Assembly (NCBI GenBank): GCA_019054805.1
Contig: JAHQIY010000011.1
Span: forward strand, 439,001-503,000
Length of the DNA stretch: 64,000 bases
Origin: Brachionus manjavacas
Taxonomy: Eukaryota; Rotifera; Eurotatoria; Ploima; Brachionidae
Direction: 5' to 3'
Shown: positions 44,496-54,828 of the stretch, piece after piece
Numbering within the stretch: position 1 is the first letter of the stretch
Layout of the letters: each line of letters opens with the position of its first letter
Program-made: the position numbers and the translations under genes
Notes under the pieces: generated by a model
What the model was told of the DNA's origin: nothing
Seen by the model: the letters and a program-made list of their open reading frames with translations, nothing else
The model's database searches: none

Positions 44496-45194
44496 TCATT
44501 TGCCTGAATTCCCGACACACTTGTCATTTCCTTGATTAGAATTTTGGCATTTCGAGCTTGTTGAAACTTTTGAAGTTGTTGGTTTTAATGCAGGAGTTGT
44601 TGAAATACTTGTTTCCAAAGTTGTATCTTTTATAATTGTTGGTTCTAATGCAGGAGTTGTTGAAATACTTGTTTCCAAAGTTGTATCTTTTATAATTGTT
44701 GGTTTTAATGCAGGAGTTGTTGAAATACTTGTTTCCAAAGTTGTATCTTTTATAATTGTTGGTTTTAATGCAGGAGTTGTTGAAATACTTGTTTCCAAAG
44801 TTGTATCTTTTATAATTGTTGGTTCTAATGCAGGAGTTGTTGAAATACTTGTTACCAAAGTTGTATCTTTTATAATTGTTGGTTTTAATGCAGGAGTTGT
44901 TGAAATACTTGTTTCCAAAGTTGTATCTTTTATATTTGTTGGTTCTAATGCAGGAGTTGTTGAATTACTTGTTTCCGAAGTTGTATTTTTTGAAGTTGTT
45001 GGGTACATGGTAGAGAATAAATTCTCGAAAGAATAGGAAGTAGAGTCATTTAATGATATTTTTATGGTACATTGTGTTTTCTTGGTATTTAAATGATTTA
45101 AATATATTAGCCCAACTGTCCCTAGTAAAAGTAAGTAGAAAATCGTAAAATTAATTAAAGCTAAAAAAGAGCAGACAGAAAGCTTATTTGACAT
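44496..45194 (-). CDS. Membrane-anchored Thr-rich protein with 20-residue tandem repeats
   Basis: Start at ATG 45192-45194 (a longer frame has no upstream ATG), 232 residues. Residues about 5-34 are a single hydrophobic helix (SFLALINFTIFYLLLLGTVGLIYL), so it is a type II-anchored or uncleaved-signal protein. Next comes TKKTQCTIKISLNDS, then about seven units of the form TTPALKPTIIKDTTLETSIS, and a Cys-containing end (KCQNSNQGNDKC). The Thr/Ser/Pro units would be heavily O-glycosylated, mucin-like. At the DNA level the units are exactly 60 bp (44581-45000); six are nearly identical, differing mainly by a T/C change giving Lys or Glu. No intron seen. Not a family I recognise; an extracellular coat or adhesion role is only a guess. 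Confidence 0.7.
   Translation of the reverse strand: MSNKLSVCSFLALINFTIFYLLLLGTVGLIYLNHLNTKKTQCTIKISLNDSTSYSFENLFSTMYPTTSKNTTSETSNSTTPALEPTNIKDTTLETSISTTPALKPTIIKDTTLVTSISTTPALEPTIIKDTTLETSISTTPALKPTIIKDTTLETSISTTPALKPTIIKDTTLETSISTTPALEPTIIKDTTLETSISTTPALKPTTSKVSTSSKCQNSNQGNDKCVGNSGK
44581..45000. repeat. 60-bp minisatellite inside the Thr-rich protein gene
   Basis: Seven tandem 60-bp units in register: six nearly identical, the seventh (44941-45000) diverged. Because 60 is a multiple of three, unit gain or loss keeps the frame, so the array can vary in length without breaking the protein. Confidence 0.9.
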
Positions 45195-47150
45195 TTTAAA
45201 TTTTTTGCTCTTAAATTGAATAAATTTGCAATTCTTTTTCAAAAAATAATACCTCTTTTTTTAGTTTACTTATTCTAAATTAAATATTTTTTTATTTTAT
45301 TTATTATGCAATTATTTCTTATTATACTTTTTTAACTCTGATCAGACTTTAAAATTTTATTATGAATTTTGTTTGCTCACAGTTTTGAATTAAAATACGA
45401 ATGATTTTAAATAAATTTAAATATTTTATTTTTTAAAATGAAATTTGAAAAGAATAGCTGTATATTATTTTTTGGTTCTGAATTTATTAGATCAATAGTT
45501 TTCATCAAAACGTTAACTCTAATTTTTCCAAATATTTACAAAGTTTTCTGGTTTTTCTGTAACCATTTTCATCAATTTCGCAAAAATCGCTTCTATTGCA
45601 AATTTAAGTATTTATTTTATTCAGAAAATTGATTGACTACCCAGTGTAATGATTTGGCGATGAACCCAAATCAATGAGTAAAAAGATGCACAATACTAAA
45701 ATCATAAGTTTTTAAAGTTTCATTTATATGTCTTGATTAGGATTTGAACCGGTAGCTTCAGTGGCAATAAGCAAATGTTTTATTTCCTACAGTTAAAACT
45801 ACACTACAGTTCCGCCTTCATTTAAGCTTGAAATAACTGTAAATATTTTCAAAAAAATTAAAAGTTAAAATCTTTTTAAGTTTGCAACAAATTTTTAATT
45901 AAACAATTTTTTGATTAAACAATTTTTAGACAATTTTTAGAAATTAAAAAGAAAGCAAAAGGAACATCTCTTAAAAAACAGACGTGAGAATACAAGACCG
46001 GGCGATTTTTAGGCTTTTTGTACCGTTTGATCTCTTTTGGATATGAAAGTACTGTTTCAAATAGAGTTCCTGGTAGACAATTAAGTGCTGGTTGCTTAGA
46101 AATAATTTGAATTTGATAATTGAGATTTTTTTGATTTTTATAAAAACAAATGACCTGAATTTAGGAATAAGTTTAAGATTTAACCAAAACATAAAAAAGA
46201 TATGAGACTCAGCATCAACAATGGATAAAAAAAAAATATAAAAAAATTCATTTCTATGAATGGAATAAACTTGAATTTACGGATAAATTCAAATTTAATG
46301 TAATTATTGGTCTTGAAAATCTTACTCAAAATGCACAACCGATTACCGGGTATTTAACCTAAATCGGCACATAAAAGTAAGAAAGAGACAGGTGTCAATT
46401 TTAAATCAAAATATAAGGTGCAAAATCTAAATGCGAATGAAGATATCATCCAGAAAATGAATGAAATCAACAAATTTTATGAAAATTTGAAAATTTGGAA
46501 TACTAAAGTCCTTTTTTGAGATCATTAATAAGCTGCAACAAGAAGCGACTCATGACTCGTACAGATACGTAGATTTGAGCTAAAAAAAGCTTAGTTAATT
46601 TTTTCGAACTCCTCTAGTTGGCTAGGTCCGATAGACTTAAAGTTATTCAATACTTTTTTTCAATAAGCTGGAATATATGTCCCATGCAACCGAAAGGAAG
46701 ACACACAATTTATTTTTTCAGAGGTCTGGATGCTTTAACTACTGCACTATTGTTGCAATTCCAAAATTTTTTCGGTAATTCCTTGCTCACTTAAAATCTC
46801 AATCATTTAATAATTTCACTTTTATGTTCTCACGCAGTCATATATCTAAAACCCAAATCACATGATCTTAATGCACAGTTTTGAAAAAAAATGAAAAGAT
46901 ACGTTTAATTGTGACATGATGCCCACCTATCATTTGTTAAACTTATAAAATGAGTTGTTTTTGAACGTTTTTTCAGCTCGGTAAGGATATGAGTGTTAAC
47001 ATATTTAATTTTTCATGATATTGAAGTTTTAGTAAACAATGCAACAACTCATACATCATTAACAGTTAGGCTAAATGATTTTAGGTAAATTAAAACTCTT
47101 AGAGTCAATAAATTTAAATAATTCTAAAATTAATTAGACTGAAATTTGCG
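45195..47150. other. AT-rich stretch with a tRNA-like block and unrecognised coding scraps
   Basis: Besides the tRNA-like block (45725-45835), there are short frames with protein-like composition at about 46300-46350 (VIIGLENLTQNAQPITGYL) and 46400-46520 (VQNLNANEDIIQKMNEINKFYENL). They are too short and broken to assign. Another weak A/B-box-like pair occurs on the minus strand near 46690-46770. Confidence 0.35.
45725..45835 (-). repeat. tRNA-like block, probable SINE head
   Basis: Read on the minus strand it has an A-box-like TAGTGTAGTTTTAACTG and a B-box GGTTCAAATCC about 45 bases later. The stems do not close well enough for a working tRNA. No body or tail was defined. Confidence 0.4.
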
Positions 47151-47345
47151 GTTCTTGTCCGTATCAAAAATTTTCTTGGATTAATACAGCTAATGAAGAA
47201 GAAACGCTTGATTTTTACTTTGATTCAGGACCTAATAAAGGAAGGAGTAAAGTTCTTAGAAAAATAGCAAAAGAATTGGGATATGATTGTGATGAAGACA
47301 TCACTGTGTATGTACGCGGTTCGCTGTGCAGTTGCATGCACGCGT
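47150..47345 (+). other. Open stretch with protein-like composition, unrecognised
   Basis: An open frame without ATG reads CGSCPYQKFSWINTANEEET and on to FDSGPNKGRSKVLRKIAKELGYDCDEDITVYVRG. The composition is unlike random AT-rich translation. It ends where the inverted-repeat element at 47353 begins, so it may be a gene piece cut off by that insertion. No family recognised. Confidence 0.3.
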
Positions 47346-47352
47346 ATTTCAT

Positions 47353-48072
47353 ATTTATGTAACAGTAAATTTATATAACACGTTAATTTGTAAATTTACT
47401 GTTCTATCAGTAAAAATGTAAAACAAATAGGAATAAAATTATGTTTTGTTTTTTTACTAGTAATTTTTTAAATTTACTTTTCAGTTAGTAATTATGTAAA
47501 ACATTTTTTTAAGTTTCAGTAATATACTAAAATTTGAAGAATTATGATCAAACGAAGATCTTCCTATTTATGATATTATCGATAAAGCCAATTCTTTGTT
47601 GGTTATAAGAAATAATGTAAGTGATAATCAACAAAAACGAGCACAAAAAATGATGACAGGAAGTAAGAAATATTTTCCAGAAACATGCTTGATGTTCAAG
47701 GCATGGTAAAATGCAACTGCACTGTATGACAAATCGATGTGGTTGCAAAAAATCCCATTTGTATAACTCAAGATGTCATGGAGGGAATTCAAGCTGCAAA
47801 AACAAATAAATTTTTGATTACACTATTTCAGTAATTAACTAAAAAGATTTAAGTAAATTCCTAAAACTCAAAGAGAAAAATATTTCTTATTTTTTATTTT
47901 GAAAATATAAGTTTCGTTTCAGAAATTTACTAAACTCGTTTCAGTAAATTACTTATACAAAAGAAATATCAGTAAATATCTAAAAATTTATTCATTTTTT
48001 TATGTTTAACATTTTTACTGCTAGACCAGTAAGTTTTCAAATTTACGTGTTATAGAAATTTTCGGTAACATT
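47353..48072. mobile_element. 720-bp imperfect inverted-repeat element around an integrase-like fragment
   Basis: The left edge (ATTTATGTAACAGTAAATTT, ATAACACGT, TCAGTAAAAATGT) is answered by its inverted form at about 48003-48072, with many mismatches. CAGTAAATTACT-type words recur inside both arms. The centre (47540-47815) holds unrelated coding text, listed separately. No clear target duplication. Confidence 0.55.
47540..47815 (+). mobile_element. Integrase-associated Cys-rich tail fragment (retroelement or Ginger-type fossil)
   Basis: Coding text in the order DLPIYDIIDKANSLLVIRNN, then MLDVQGMVKCNC, then MTNRCGCKKSHLYNSRCHGG. It is the Cys-rich C-terminal module found after the integrase in KRBA2-like/Ginger-type and related LTR-kin proteins. 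It is a broken remnant only; no integrase core accompanies it. It sits entirely inside the inverted-repeat element at 47353-48072. Confidence 0.5.
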
Positions 48073-48267
48073 TATATTTTATATTTATTTATTTTATTTA
48101 TTTCATTTTTCCTCATATTTCTTTTATATAATGTGATTTATATTTCCGCCCGGTGTTCAGTCTACGACGACAACCGGGCCCGGTTTTTCTTTTTAGAATT
48201 AACAAAGTTTTTATAACATAAATAAAATAGTTTACTTTATTTTAATGATCTTGAAATTAAAAAAAAT

Positions 48268-48662
48268 GTTAGATGATATTAAAAAAATGTTGGTCGATCA
48301 TCCAGCATTTAACCAACAAGAAACTCGAAATTCTTTGAACAAAATACAGCATCAAAGTAATTTTCCTTCCGAAGTATCATTGTGAGTTGAATCCAATAGA
48401 AGGATTATGGTGCTATCAAAAGCAATTTATTAGAAGGTCATCAAATCAGACATTTGATTCAATGAAAAGATTATTAGAGAGTTCTAGAAGAGAATTTGTT
48501 AGAAATGAAATAGATAACAAACTGATCAGAAGATTTTGGCGTTGTTTGAAAGATTATAAAAATGGATTGAGCTACGGTCAAAATCTTAAAACATACTTCT
48601 CTGGCAAATCTAATGCTAAAACACAAGAGCATCTAAGAATTTCTAAAAGTTTATTAATATAA
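48268..48662 (+). mobile_element. IS630-like transposase, C-terminal domain fragment
   Basis: Text begins MLDDIKKMLVDHPAFNQQET, changes frame once near 48358, and continues YHCELNPIEGLWCYQKQFIRR with the 'NPIEGLW' block containing the last catalytic Glu. It ends IRRFWRCLKDYKNGLSYGQNL and a TAA at 48660. The family is the IS630-like DDE group whose central block appears at 37960-38165. The N-terminal half is missing. Confidence 0.65.
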
Positions 48663-49820
48663 AAGATTTGTTCAGAATTTTGTCTGGTTTTATAATTTAA
48701 ATAATAAAGTTAGGGTCTTGGGTCAATCTTCAGACGAGAATCAAAAAAACTGGAAAAAAGCACAAAAAAATGTGTTTTTTTGGTTTAAAGTGCAACTTAA
48801 TTCCACTTAAAATACTTGAAAAATATATCATTTAATAGAAAATTTTGCGCTCTTTAAAAATATATATAGATATAGGAACTTTTGAATGAAAACTCATCTC
48901 AAAAATTTCAAAAACTATCAAACTTCAAGATCCTCTAGTCAAAAATCTTTCCCCCCTCCCTATAGAAAGAAGTTTTCCTAGGTTTTCATATTCGTATATT
49001 ACGAATATGCTATCAAAAATTGTGGATTATGATACTGCTGTCGTTTTACTATGCGCGAACCTTACCAATCTACTGGAAACGATGGACTTCTTGACGAACT
49101 GTAATGTCTCATAGACAACCGACGAATGTCATCTATCATTATTTGATAAAGACCAAAATCGTCTAAAAGAAAAATAACCGGATGTGTTCGTCTTGCATTA
49201 AATTAAATAAAGAATTTCTGATAGAAAGATATTTGAAAAACCGATCATTTTACTGAATTTTCAATTTTTCCTTAAAACCTTAAAATTTTGTTGTTTTTCA
49301 TTCTAACTCCTGAAAAAATCATCCGATTAAAACAAGCAATGATTCATTTTGATCAAGATAAAATTATCTATTAATTGATATATAATACTGGTATTTTAAT
49401 TTTCTTGAACATCGAGGACAATTTCGGGTCAAGGTATGTGTAACACCTGAGCATATAGCATGCAAAAAAATTAAAAAATTTAAAAAACCATTATTATTTT
49501 GAAAAAAAGACAAAATTTAGTATAAGACTGTAAATTTTCATAATTTTATCTTAATCTGATCATAATTTTTTTTGTAATTGAAGTTTCGGACAAGCATTAA
49601 TGGGCACCCGTTTCTTAATGCTATAAATATGCCTGGAAATTGTTCCAGTTTATTATAATAATTTTGATTTATTTCTTATTCTTTCAATTATGAGTAAAAA
49701 TTAAGAGACATATTTATATTGCTTGTCTAACTCTTGTATGGATTAAGAAGACATAGTTTATTAAGTATTCTTTTACAACAAAGAGTAATCGAATGATCAA
49801 TGATTTTTCGTAGCAAAATA
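48663..49820. other. AT-rich stretch, no supported gene
   Basis: No coding text or clear repeats recognised. The left part may be the 3' end of the IS630-like element. Confidence 0.45.
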
Positions 49821-50783
49821 GGGGTCTCCCCCAATAGGTGACCAAGCGGTCACGAAATATGTGACCAATTCAATTTCTCTCATTTGGTGACCAACAGTGG
49901 TCACGTATATTTGACCATGGAAATAGGTGACCAATATTTAAATAAATTTTAAAATTAAATTATTTTGGTGACCAACATGTAGTTTATGTGACCACTTAAA
50001 CTCATTATGTGACCATCGACGTCATTTCGTGACCACTTAAATTAAAAAAGAAAAAAATTTTTTTTAATTTAGTTTATTATGAAAATCGAAGCAAATCAAT
50101 GTTTATAAAAATGTATTTTCAATGTTTAAAAATACATTTTTATTAATAAATAAAATAAAAAAAATTAATTTTTATGTTTTCTACTCTAATGAATCTTTAG
50201 ACCTTACTCTCCATTCATGTATTCACCACATAAGTCACATTTTATAGGATTTTTTTACCGTTTAAGTTCCTTTTAACTTAATCCTCTGTTACTTTTGAAC
50301 ATGTTGGTACAGTGTTTGACAATTTTTCATAAATTTCTGATTTGAACAGACTTGTGAAACATGCACTGCACCAATTTCGCGTAACATATTAAAAATATTA
50401 TATTCTTCGGAATCTTTAAATTGTTCATTCATTTTTGATTTTTAATTTTTAGAATAGTTTTAATAAAATTTGCTGTTTCATCAAAAAAATCATTATAATA
50501 AAAATTTGAAATTAATAATAATAAGTAAATAAAATTCATTTTATAAAATTAACTTAAATTTTGTAATAATATTTTATTAAATTCATGTGACCATTGTCAT
50601 TCATTTGGTGACCATTGATATTCATTTGGTGACCTATGTACTCATTTCGTGACCGTTGTCTTCAAAATATTGGTCACCTATTTCCATGGTCAAATATACG
50701 TGACCACTGTTGGTCACCAAATGAGAGAAATTGAATTGGTCACATATTTCGTGACCGCTTGGTCACCTATTGGGGGAGACCCC
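49821..50783. mobile_element. 963-bp DNA element with 119-bp perfect terminal inverted repeats and 6-bp target duplication
   Basis: 49821-49939 is the exact reverse complement of 50665-50783, starting GGGGTCTCCCCCAATAGG. Both sides are flanked by AAAATA (49815-49820 and 50784-50789). Inside the arms and just beyond them the word GGTGACCA or CGTGACCA repeats at short, irregular spacing on both strands. The centre (50180-50450), read on the minus strand, has broken coding text (EQFKDSEEYNIFNMLREIGAVHV; CDLCGEYMNGE) that I cannot assign and that may be a captured fragment. It looks non-autonomous and recently active. Superfamily not assigned. Confidence 0.85.
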
Positions 50784-50789
50784 AAAATA

Positions 50790-51277
50790 GCTAATATGTT
50801 ATAGTTTTTTTAGATCATTTTCAAGTTTTTATTGCTTAGGTTAACAAAAATTATTTTCAAACTGATGAAATCCCTAAAAATAATTATTTTGAATGAAACA
50901 AAAAAAATCATTTTTAATTTTTGAACAAAAAAAAGAATCAAAAATGTATCTAAATAGTTTTAAAAATAATAAAATTCATATGACACATCAGCCTTTAATA
51001 TTTTTAGCAATTTTAGTCGATGCTTTGAGAAAATCCATCGACTAAAAATGAAATTTGACTAATCTAAAATATTTATTAAAAAATTTTGCACTAAATTAAA
51101 TTAAAAAAAAAAAAAATTTATTAAATAAATTATCTACGATTTTTGAATCTCATCTTATCATGAAGAATAAAAAAATTCAATATTATTAAACAAAAAAAAA
51201 AAAGAAGGCAGAGTGAAAGAGAGAGTGAAAGAGAGAGAAAAAAAATTCAATTCAATTGATCTTTTAAAGAATAGAGA
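50790..51277. other. 3' flank of AIP1/WDR1, AT-rich with GA repeats
   Basis: Contains a GAGAGAAAGAGAGAG-type simple repeat at about 51209-51240 and several AATAAA-like words on the minus strand that could polyadenylate the AIP1 transcript. No other gene. Confidence 0.5.
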
Positions 51278-53125
51278 CTAAAAATTAATCTTCCATTTTC
51301 GAATGCAGCAGTCCTGACTTGAAGTGACAAGGCTAGAATTGTCCAGCCATGCACTTGCGGTCAACGGATTGAGAGGGTGCGCATTTTTTATGTGAACATA
51401 GTGGTTTATCTTGGCCGGCGTGTACACATAAGAGTGAGTGTCGACGCTGGAAGTGGCCAAATGGGCGGAATCGGGCGACCATGCCAAACTAGTTATTCTG
51501 CCGGCATGGTGCTGCCACAGACCCTTGGTCACGTCGCTGTAGCTCTTGCCCTCTAACTTGTAGCACTTAACATTCTTGGCATTGTCGGCCACGGCCAAGT
51601 ACTCATCATTGTGTGCGTAGCGCACCGCGGTCACAAAGTCCCTCTCGCACAGCTCCGCCACCGACACAAACCCATCATTGACCACCTCATACAAATGCAC
51701 CTTGTTGTCCTTTCCGCCCACGGCCACATGATTCATGTTCCTCATGATCGAAACGCTTGTTGACTCGTAGTCTATTTGGTGCAGTGCACACTGTCGGCCA
51801 TTTTTGACCAAGACCAGCTGATTAATGCACGCCACTACTGCATAGCTTGCGTTGACGTCAATGCCTTGCGGCTGCGAGTTCATTCTCAGCTCGGCGGCGT
51901 ACTTCATTTCGGCCATGTCAATGAACTTGACCACATCGTCGAATCCGCACGTGATGATCTGATTTTTGGCAGCGTCAAAGCGGATCGACTGCACTTGATT
52001 TGTGTGCGCGCCAACTGCTCCACTCTGCACATAGTCCATGTGACCGTTGCTAGAGTTCCAGTAGACGAGGACGCCGTCATGCGAGCCGCTGATGATGAGC
52101 GGCTCCTCGGCGCCCGGGTACGCCACCTCCAACGCAGTGATACTCTTCGAGTGGCCCTTCAATTTCCGCACTGTGAACTTCTCGTCGGCACCAGCGTTGG
52201 GGTTGATGTAATTTATTTGACCAGACAAAGAAATTGTCAGCACATGATTTTTCTGCCATAGACAGCCGACTTGTTGGTCTTCGATGCCGTCACCAAATTT
52301 AAATTCTCTGACCAAATTTTTTTGCTCGACATGCCACAATTTGGCTGTCTTGTCGCCAGATACACTTAGGACAAGTCGGCTGTCGGGGTCCCAGCAAAGC
52401 GAGTAGATGCCGCCGGCGTGGGCCGACTGGGCCTGCGGGTCTTTGAGCTCCGCGGACAGTTCGCCTGTTTTGCCATCGTACACAAACAGCTTGCCGTCGG
52501 CTCCGCCTGACACGAACTGCTCGCCGTTCGGAGAATAGCGGACCACGTTGACAAAACGTTGGTGCTCGTTGAGAGTCTTTTTCCATTTGAATGGCGGGCC
52601 TTCGAAGTAGCACAGCGAATTGTCTTCGCTGGCGACCACACATCGAAACGGCCTAGTGGGCTTGAAGTCCACCGAGTTGATGGGCTTTGAGGTGCCCATT
52701 ATTTCGCCAGTGCTGGTGCCTGTGTCCGCGTTGAAGACGTGGCCGAACTTTTCGCGTCCTTCACCGCCCACCAAGATGCGCTGGTTGTCCGCCGACCACT
52801 GCAGGTCCTTGATAGCGCCGCTCAGCGGCTGAAACTCGTTCTTCAGTAAGTGCTCCTTGTTGACCGTGTCCCAGATGCGCACCTTGCCCGACTGGTCGGC
52901 CGAGGCGATGTAGTAGCCTGACGGCGAGTACCTGGCAACGTTTACCGGCTGAGAGTGCTCGGTGTACACGTCGCACTGGAACGGCTCGTCGATGCTGCGT
53001 ATGAACACACTGTTGCCGTTCACGTACAAAAAGTTGTTGCCCTTCGGGTCTGTGCTGATGTTGGTGAATGCGCCGCGGGTGGTACGTGGCAGTGAGGCGA
53101 ATATGTTTACCAATGAATAGCTCAT
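51278..53125 (-). CDS. WDR1: Actin-interacting protein 1 / WD repeat protein 1, intronless
   Basis: A single open frame of 615 codons from ATG 53123-53125 to TAA 51278-51280, close to the usual ~605-610 residues. It shows the whole family course: MSYSLVNIFASLPRTTRG start, HSQPVNVARYSPSGYYIASAD, KVRIWDT, SVDFKPTRPFRCVVASEDN, FEGPPFKWKKTL, FVNVVRYSPNGEQFVSGGADG, HAGGIYSLCWDPDSRLVLSVS, DKTAKLWHVE, ITSLAWSPDSAHLATSS and the closing DCCIRKWKINF. The protein folds as two seven-blade WD propellers. Known family role: binds cofilin-decorated actin filaments and speeds their severing and disassembly in the cytoplasm. The coding sequence is GC-rich in a GC-poor region and has no intron, unlike SLD5 and DENND1 nearby. 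It is intact, so it is taken as functional. Confidence 0.97.
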   Translation of the reverse strand: MSYSLVNIFASLPRTTRGAFTNISTDPKGNNFLYVNGNSVFIRSIDEPFQCDVYTEHSQPVNVARYSPSGYYIASADQSGKVRIWDTVNKEHLLKNEFQPLSGAIKDLQWSADNQRILVGGEGREKFGHVFNADTGTSTGEIMGTSKPINSVDFKPTRPFRCVVASEDNSLCYFEGPPFKWKKTLNEHQRFVNVVRYSPNGEQFVSGGADGKLFVYDGKTGELSAELKDPQAQSAHAGGIYSLCWDPDSRLVLSVSGDKTAKLWHVEQKNLVREFKFGDGIEDQQVGCLWQKNHVLTISLSGQINYINPNAGADEKFTVRKLKGHSKSITALEVAYPGAEEPLIISGSHDGVLVYWNSSNGHMDYVQSGAVGAHTNQVQSIRFDAAKNQIITCGFDDVVKFIDMAEMKYAAELRMNSQPQGIDVNASYAVVACINQLVLVKNGRQCALHQIDYESTSVSIMRNMNHVAVGGKDNKVHLYEVVNDGFVSVAELCERDFVTAVRYAHNDEYLAVADNAKNVKCYKLEGKSYSDVTKGLWQHHAGRITSLAWSPDSAHLATSSVDTHSYVYTPAKINHYVHIKNAHPLNPLTASAWLDNSSLVTSSQDCCIRKWKINF

Positions 53126-53925
53126 TTTAGTCTAAATGATTTGAGAGTGTTGATGGTGATGTTTTTTTTTAGTTGAGAAATATCCCTCCGAAATGAGAAG
53201 AGTGTGTGATTGATCGGGGTAGTTAAAACTTGAGAGAAAGAAAGAGAGAGAAATGCTCGAATAAATGGCTTGCTAAAAAATATTATGAAGATTATCTTTG
53301 AAAAAGAAAATTTATCTACACTTATATTAATCGAGTCATGTGACTATTAGTTTTTTCTTTTTTTAATTTATCTTTAGTTTACCTTTTATGGTAAATTGAG
53401 TAATTCTATTTTCAGTAATTTCAGCAACAATAGAGTTTGTGGAAAAAATTAATTTATGTCAATGATTAAAGAGAAATTTTGACTAGCTTTTTGTGCATGC
53501 TTAAATGAGGCCAAACGAATGAATATTTAATAATCAATTTGGAGTTTAAATTGGTGCTTATTTTTTTGCCATTGAAACAGTTGAGTGATCATTTTAACGT
53601 TATTGATTTTTGAATTTTTTTTTCCTAAAACATTTAATTTCTTTATTTGTGCAAAATTGTTGAAAAGGAAATGAATTTTTCTGGACATTTTATTAATAAA
53701 TGGCAAGATTTTTCTCTTGATCAATTTTAAGATCAGAGTTGTTTAAGAGTCATATTAAACAATTATAAATTAAAGTTTTTTTATTATAAACCTAGTATCA
53801 AAAACAAATATCCAAAGGTTACAAGTACTTCAAAATATCTCAATCAAGTCTATGTACCATCTTCCCTTTGACGCCCCGTCGGAAATTCTTTATAATTTTC
53901 AATTAAACTAGATACAATAAAGTTA
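53126..53925. other. AIP1/WDR1 5' flank
   Basis: Holds the 5' leader, with pyrimidine-rich text on the coding strand (GA-type repeat at about 53233-53262 on the plus strand). A CAGAGTTG MITE end lies at about 53734-53775. No further gene. Confidence 0.45.
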
Positions 53926-54339
53926 CAGTGGTGTTCCGGATTTAGTAATTTACAAAAATTTACGTAAATTTTGAAACATTTGGAAAAGGTTAAAATTGAA
54001 AATAAAAAGTAAAATTATAATTAATTTAAATTAAAACCTAGATATTAATTAAAGTAATAGAAAATCAAAGAGCTTGGTCAAACAATTAAAAAGCATTAAA
54101 ACTATTTAAAACTTTTTTTTTTATACCTTAAAAAAAATTTACCAAAATTGACGTAAATTATGGTAAATTTTTTTTATACATAATTTTGAAAACAAATATT
54201 GAAAGATAGAAAAATTCATTATTTTTTAAAAAAGTGCCAAATTATTTCATTTTCTTAGACATTTTTTTTCCATAAATTTTCGTAAAATGATCTAAATTTA
54301 CCAAATTTTACGTAAATTACTAAATCCGGAACACCACTG
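53926..54339. mobile_element. Complete TA-flanked foldback MITE, second subfamily
   Basis: Inverted ends CAGTGGTGTTCCGGATTTAG are flanked by TA on each side (53924-53925, 54340-54341). The body again uses TTTACGTAAA-like words. Length 414 bp against 404 bp for the copy at 31501-31904; the outermost CAGT and the TACGTAAA words are shared but the terminal 20 bp differ. No coding content. Confidence 0.85.
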
Positions 54340-54367
54340 TAAGGCTAGAAATACAGTTTATTAGATA

Positions 54368-54480
54368 CAGAGTTGTTGAAAAGTCATAAATTAAAGTCCA
54401 AGTCATTAAAAAAATTATAACTTTATTTCTTGTCTTTTGACTTTTTGGACTCCTGGAAAAAGCTTTAAGTAGAACTTTTT
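54368..54480. mobile_element. CAGAGTTG hAT-type MITE, left-end fragment
   Basis: Reads CAGAGTTGTTGAAAAGTCAT and AAATTAAAGTCCAAGTC as in the complete copy at 18453. The matching right end is not present here; a further piece with AAGTCCAAGTCGGGACTT lies at about 55318-55340, so an insertion or deletion probably separated them. Confidence 0.55.
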
Positions 54481-54828
54481 GCGCTCTTGTATTTGAGCTA
54501 TTAATCATTATCGTAGCTTTATAGTTGACTATTCTGCAGTGACTTGAAAACTGTGTAGTTGGCAATTACTTGTTAGTCTCCCATGTGCATCACTTTTCGA
54601 ATCTTTGACCTTTTTTTGATCTGTAAAAGCCAAAGCCAAGAATATTTCAAGATCTATCTAGTGGCATCTTCGGTTTTCCAAAAGAGTAAGAATTTATCGC
54701 ACAATATTAATGTTTGAATTGCACAATAAAAATATGAATTATGTAAATAGAAAAATTAATATCACAACTGAATCGCACAAAATTAAATGAACAACATTCT
54801 TTATTATTTATACAATAATTTTGATTAA

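Noticed and set aside
44581-45000. CRISPR-like or non-coding satellite array
   Set aside because: The units are contiguous without spacers and keep a reading frame in an otherwise plausible protein, so it is a coding minisatellite.
45725-45835. Functional tRNA gene on the minus strand
   Set aside because: The stems are too poorly paired; treated as a tRNA-like or SINE block.
51776-52976. Several 60-160-codon frames over AIP1/WDR1 on both strands
   Set aside because: They are by-products of a long GC-rich coding sequence in other frames; none has domain content.
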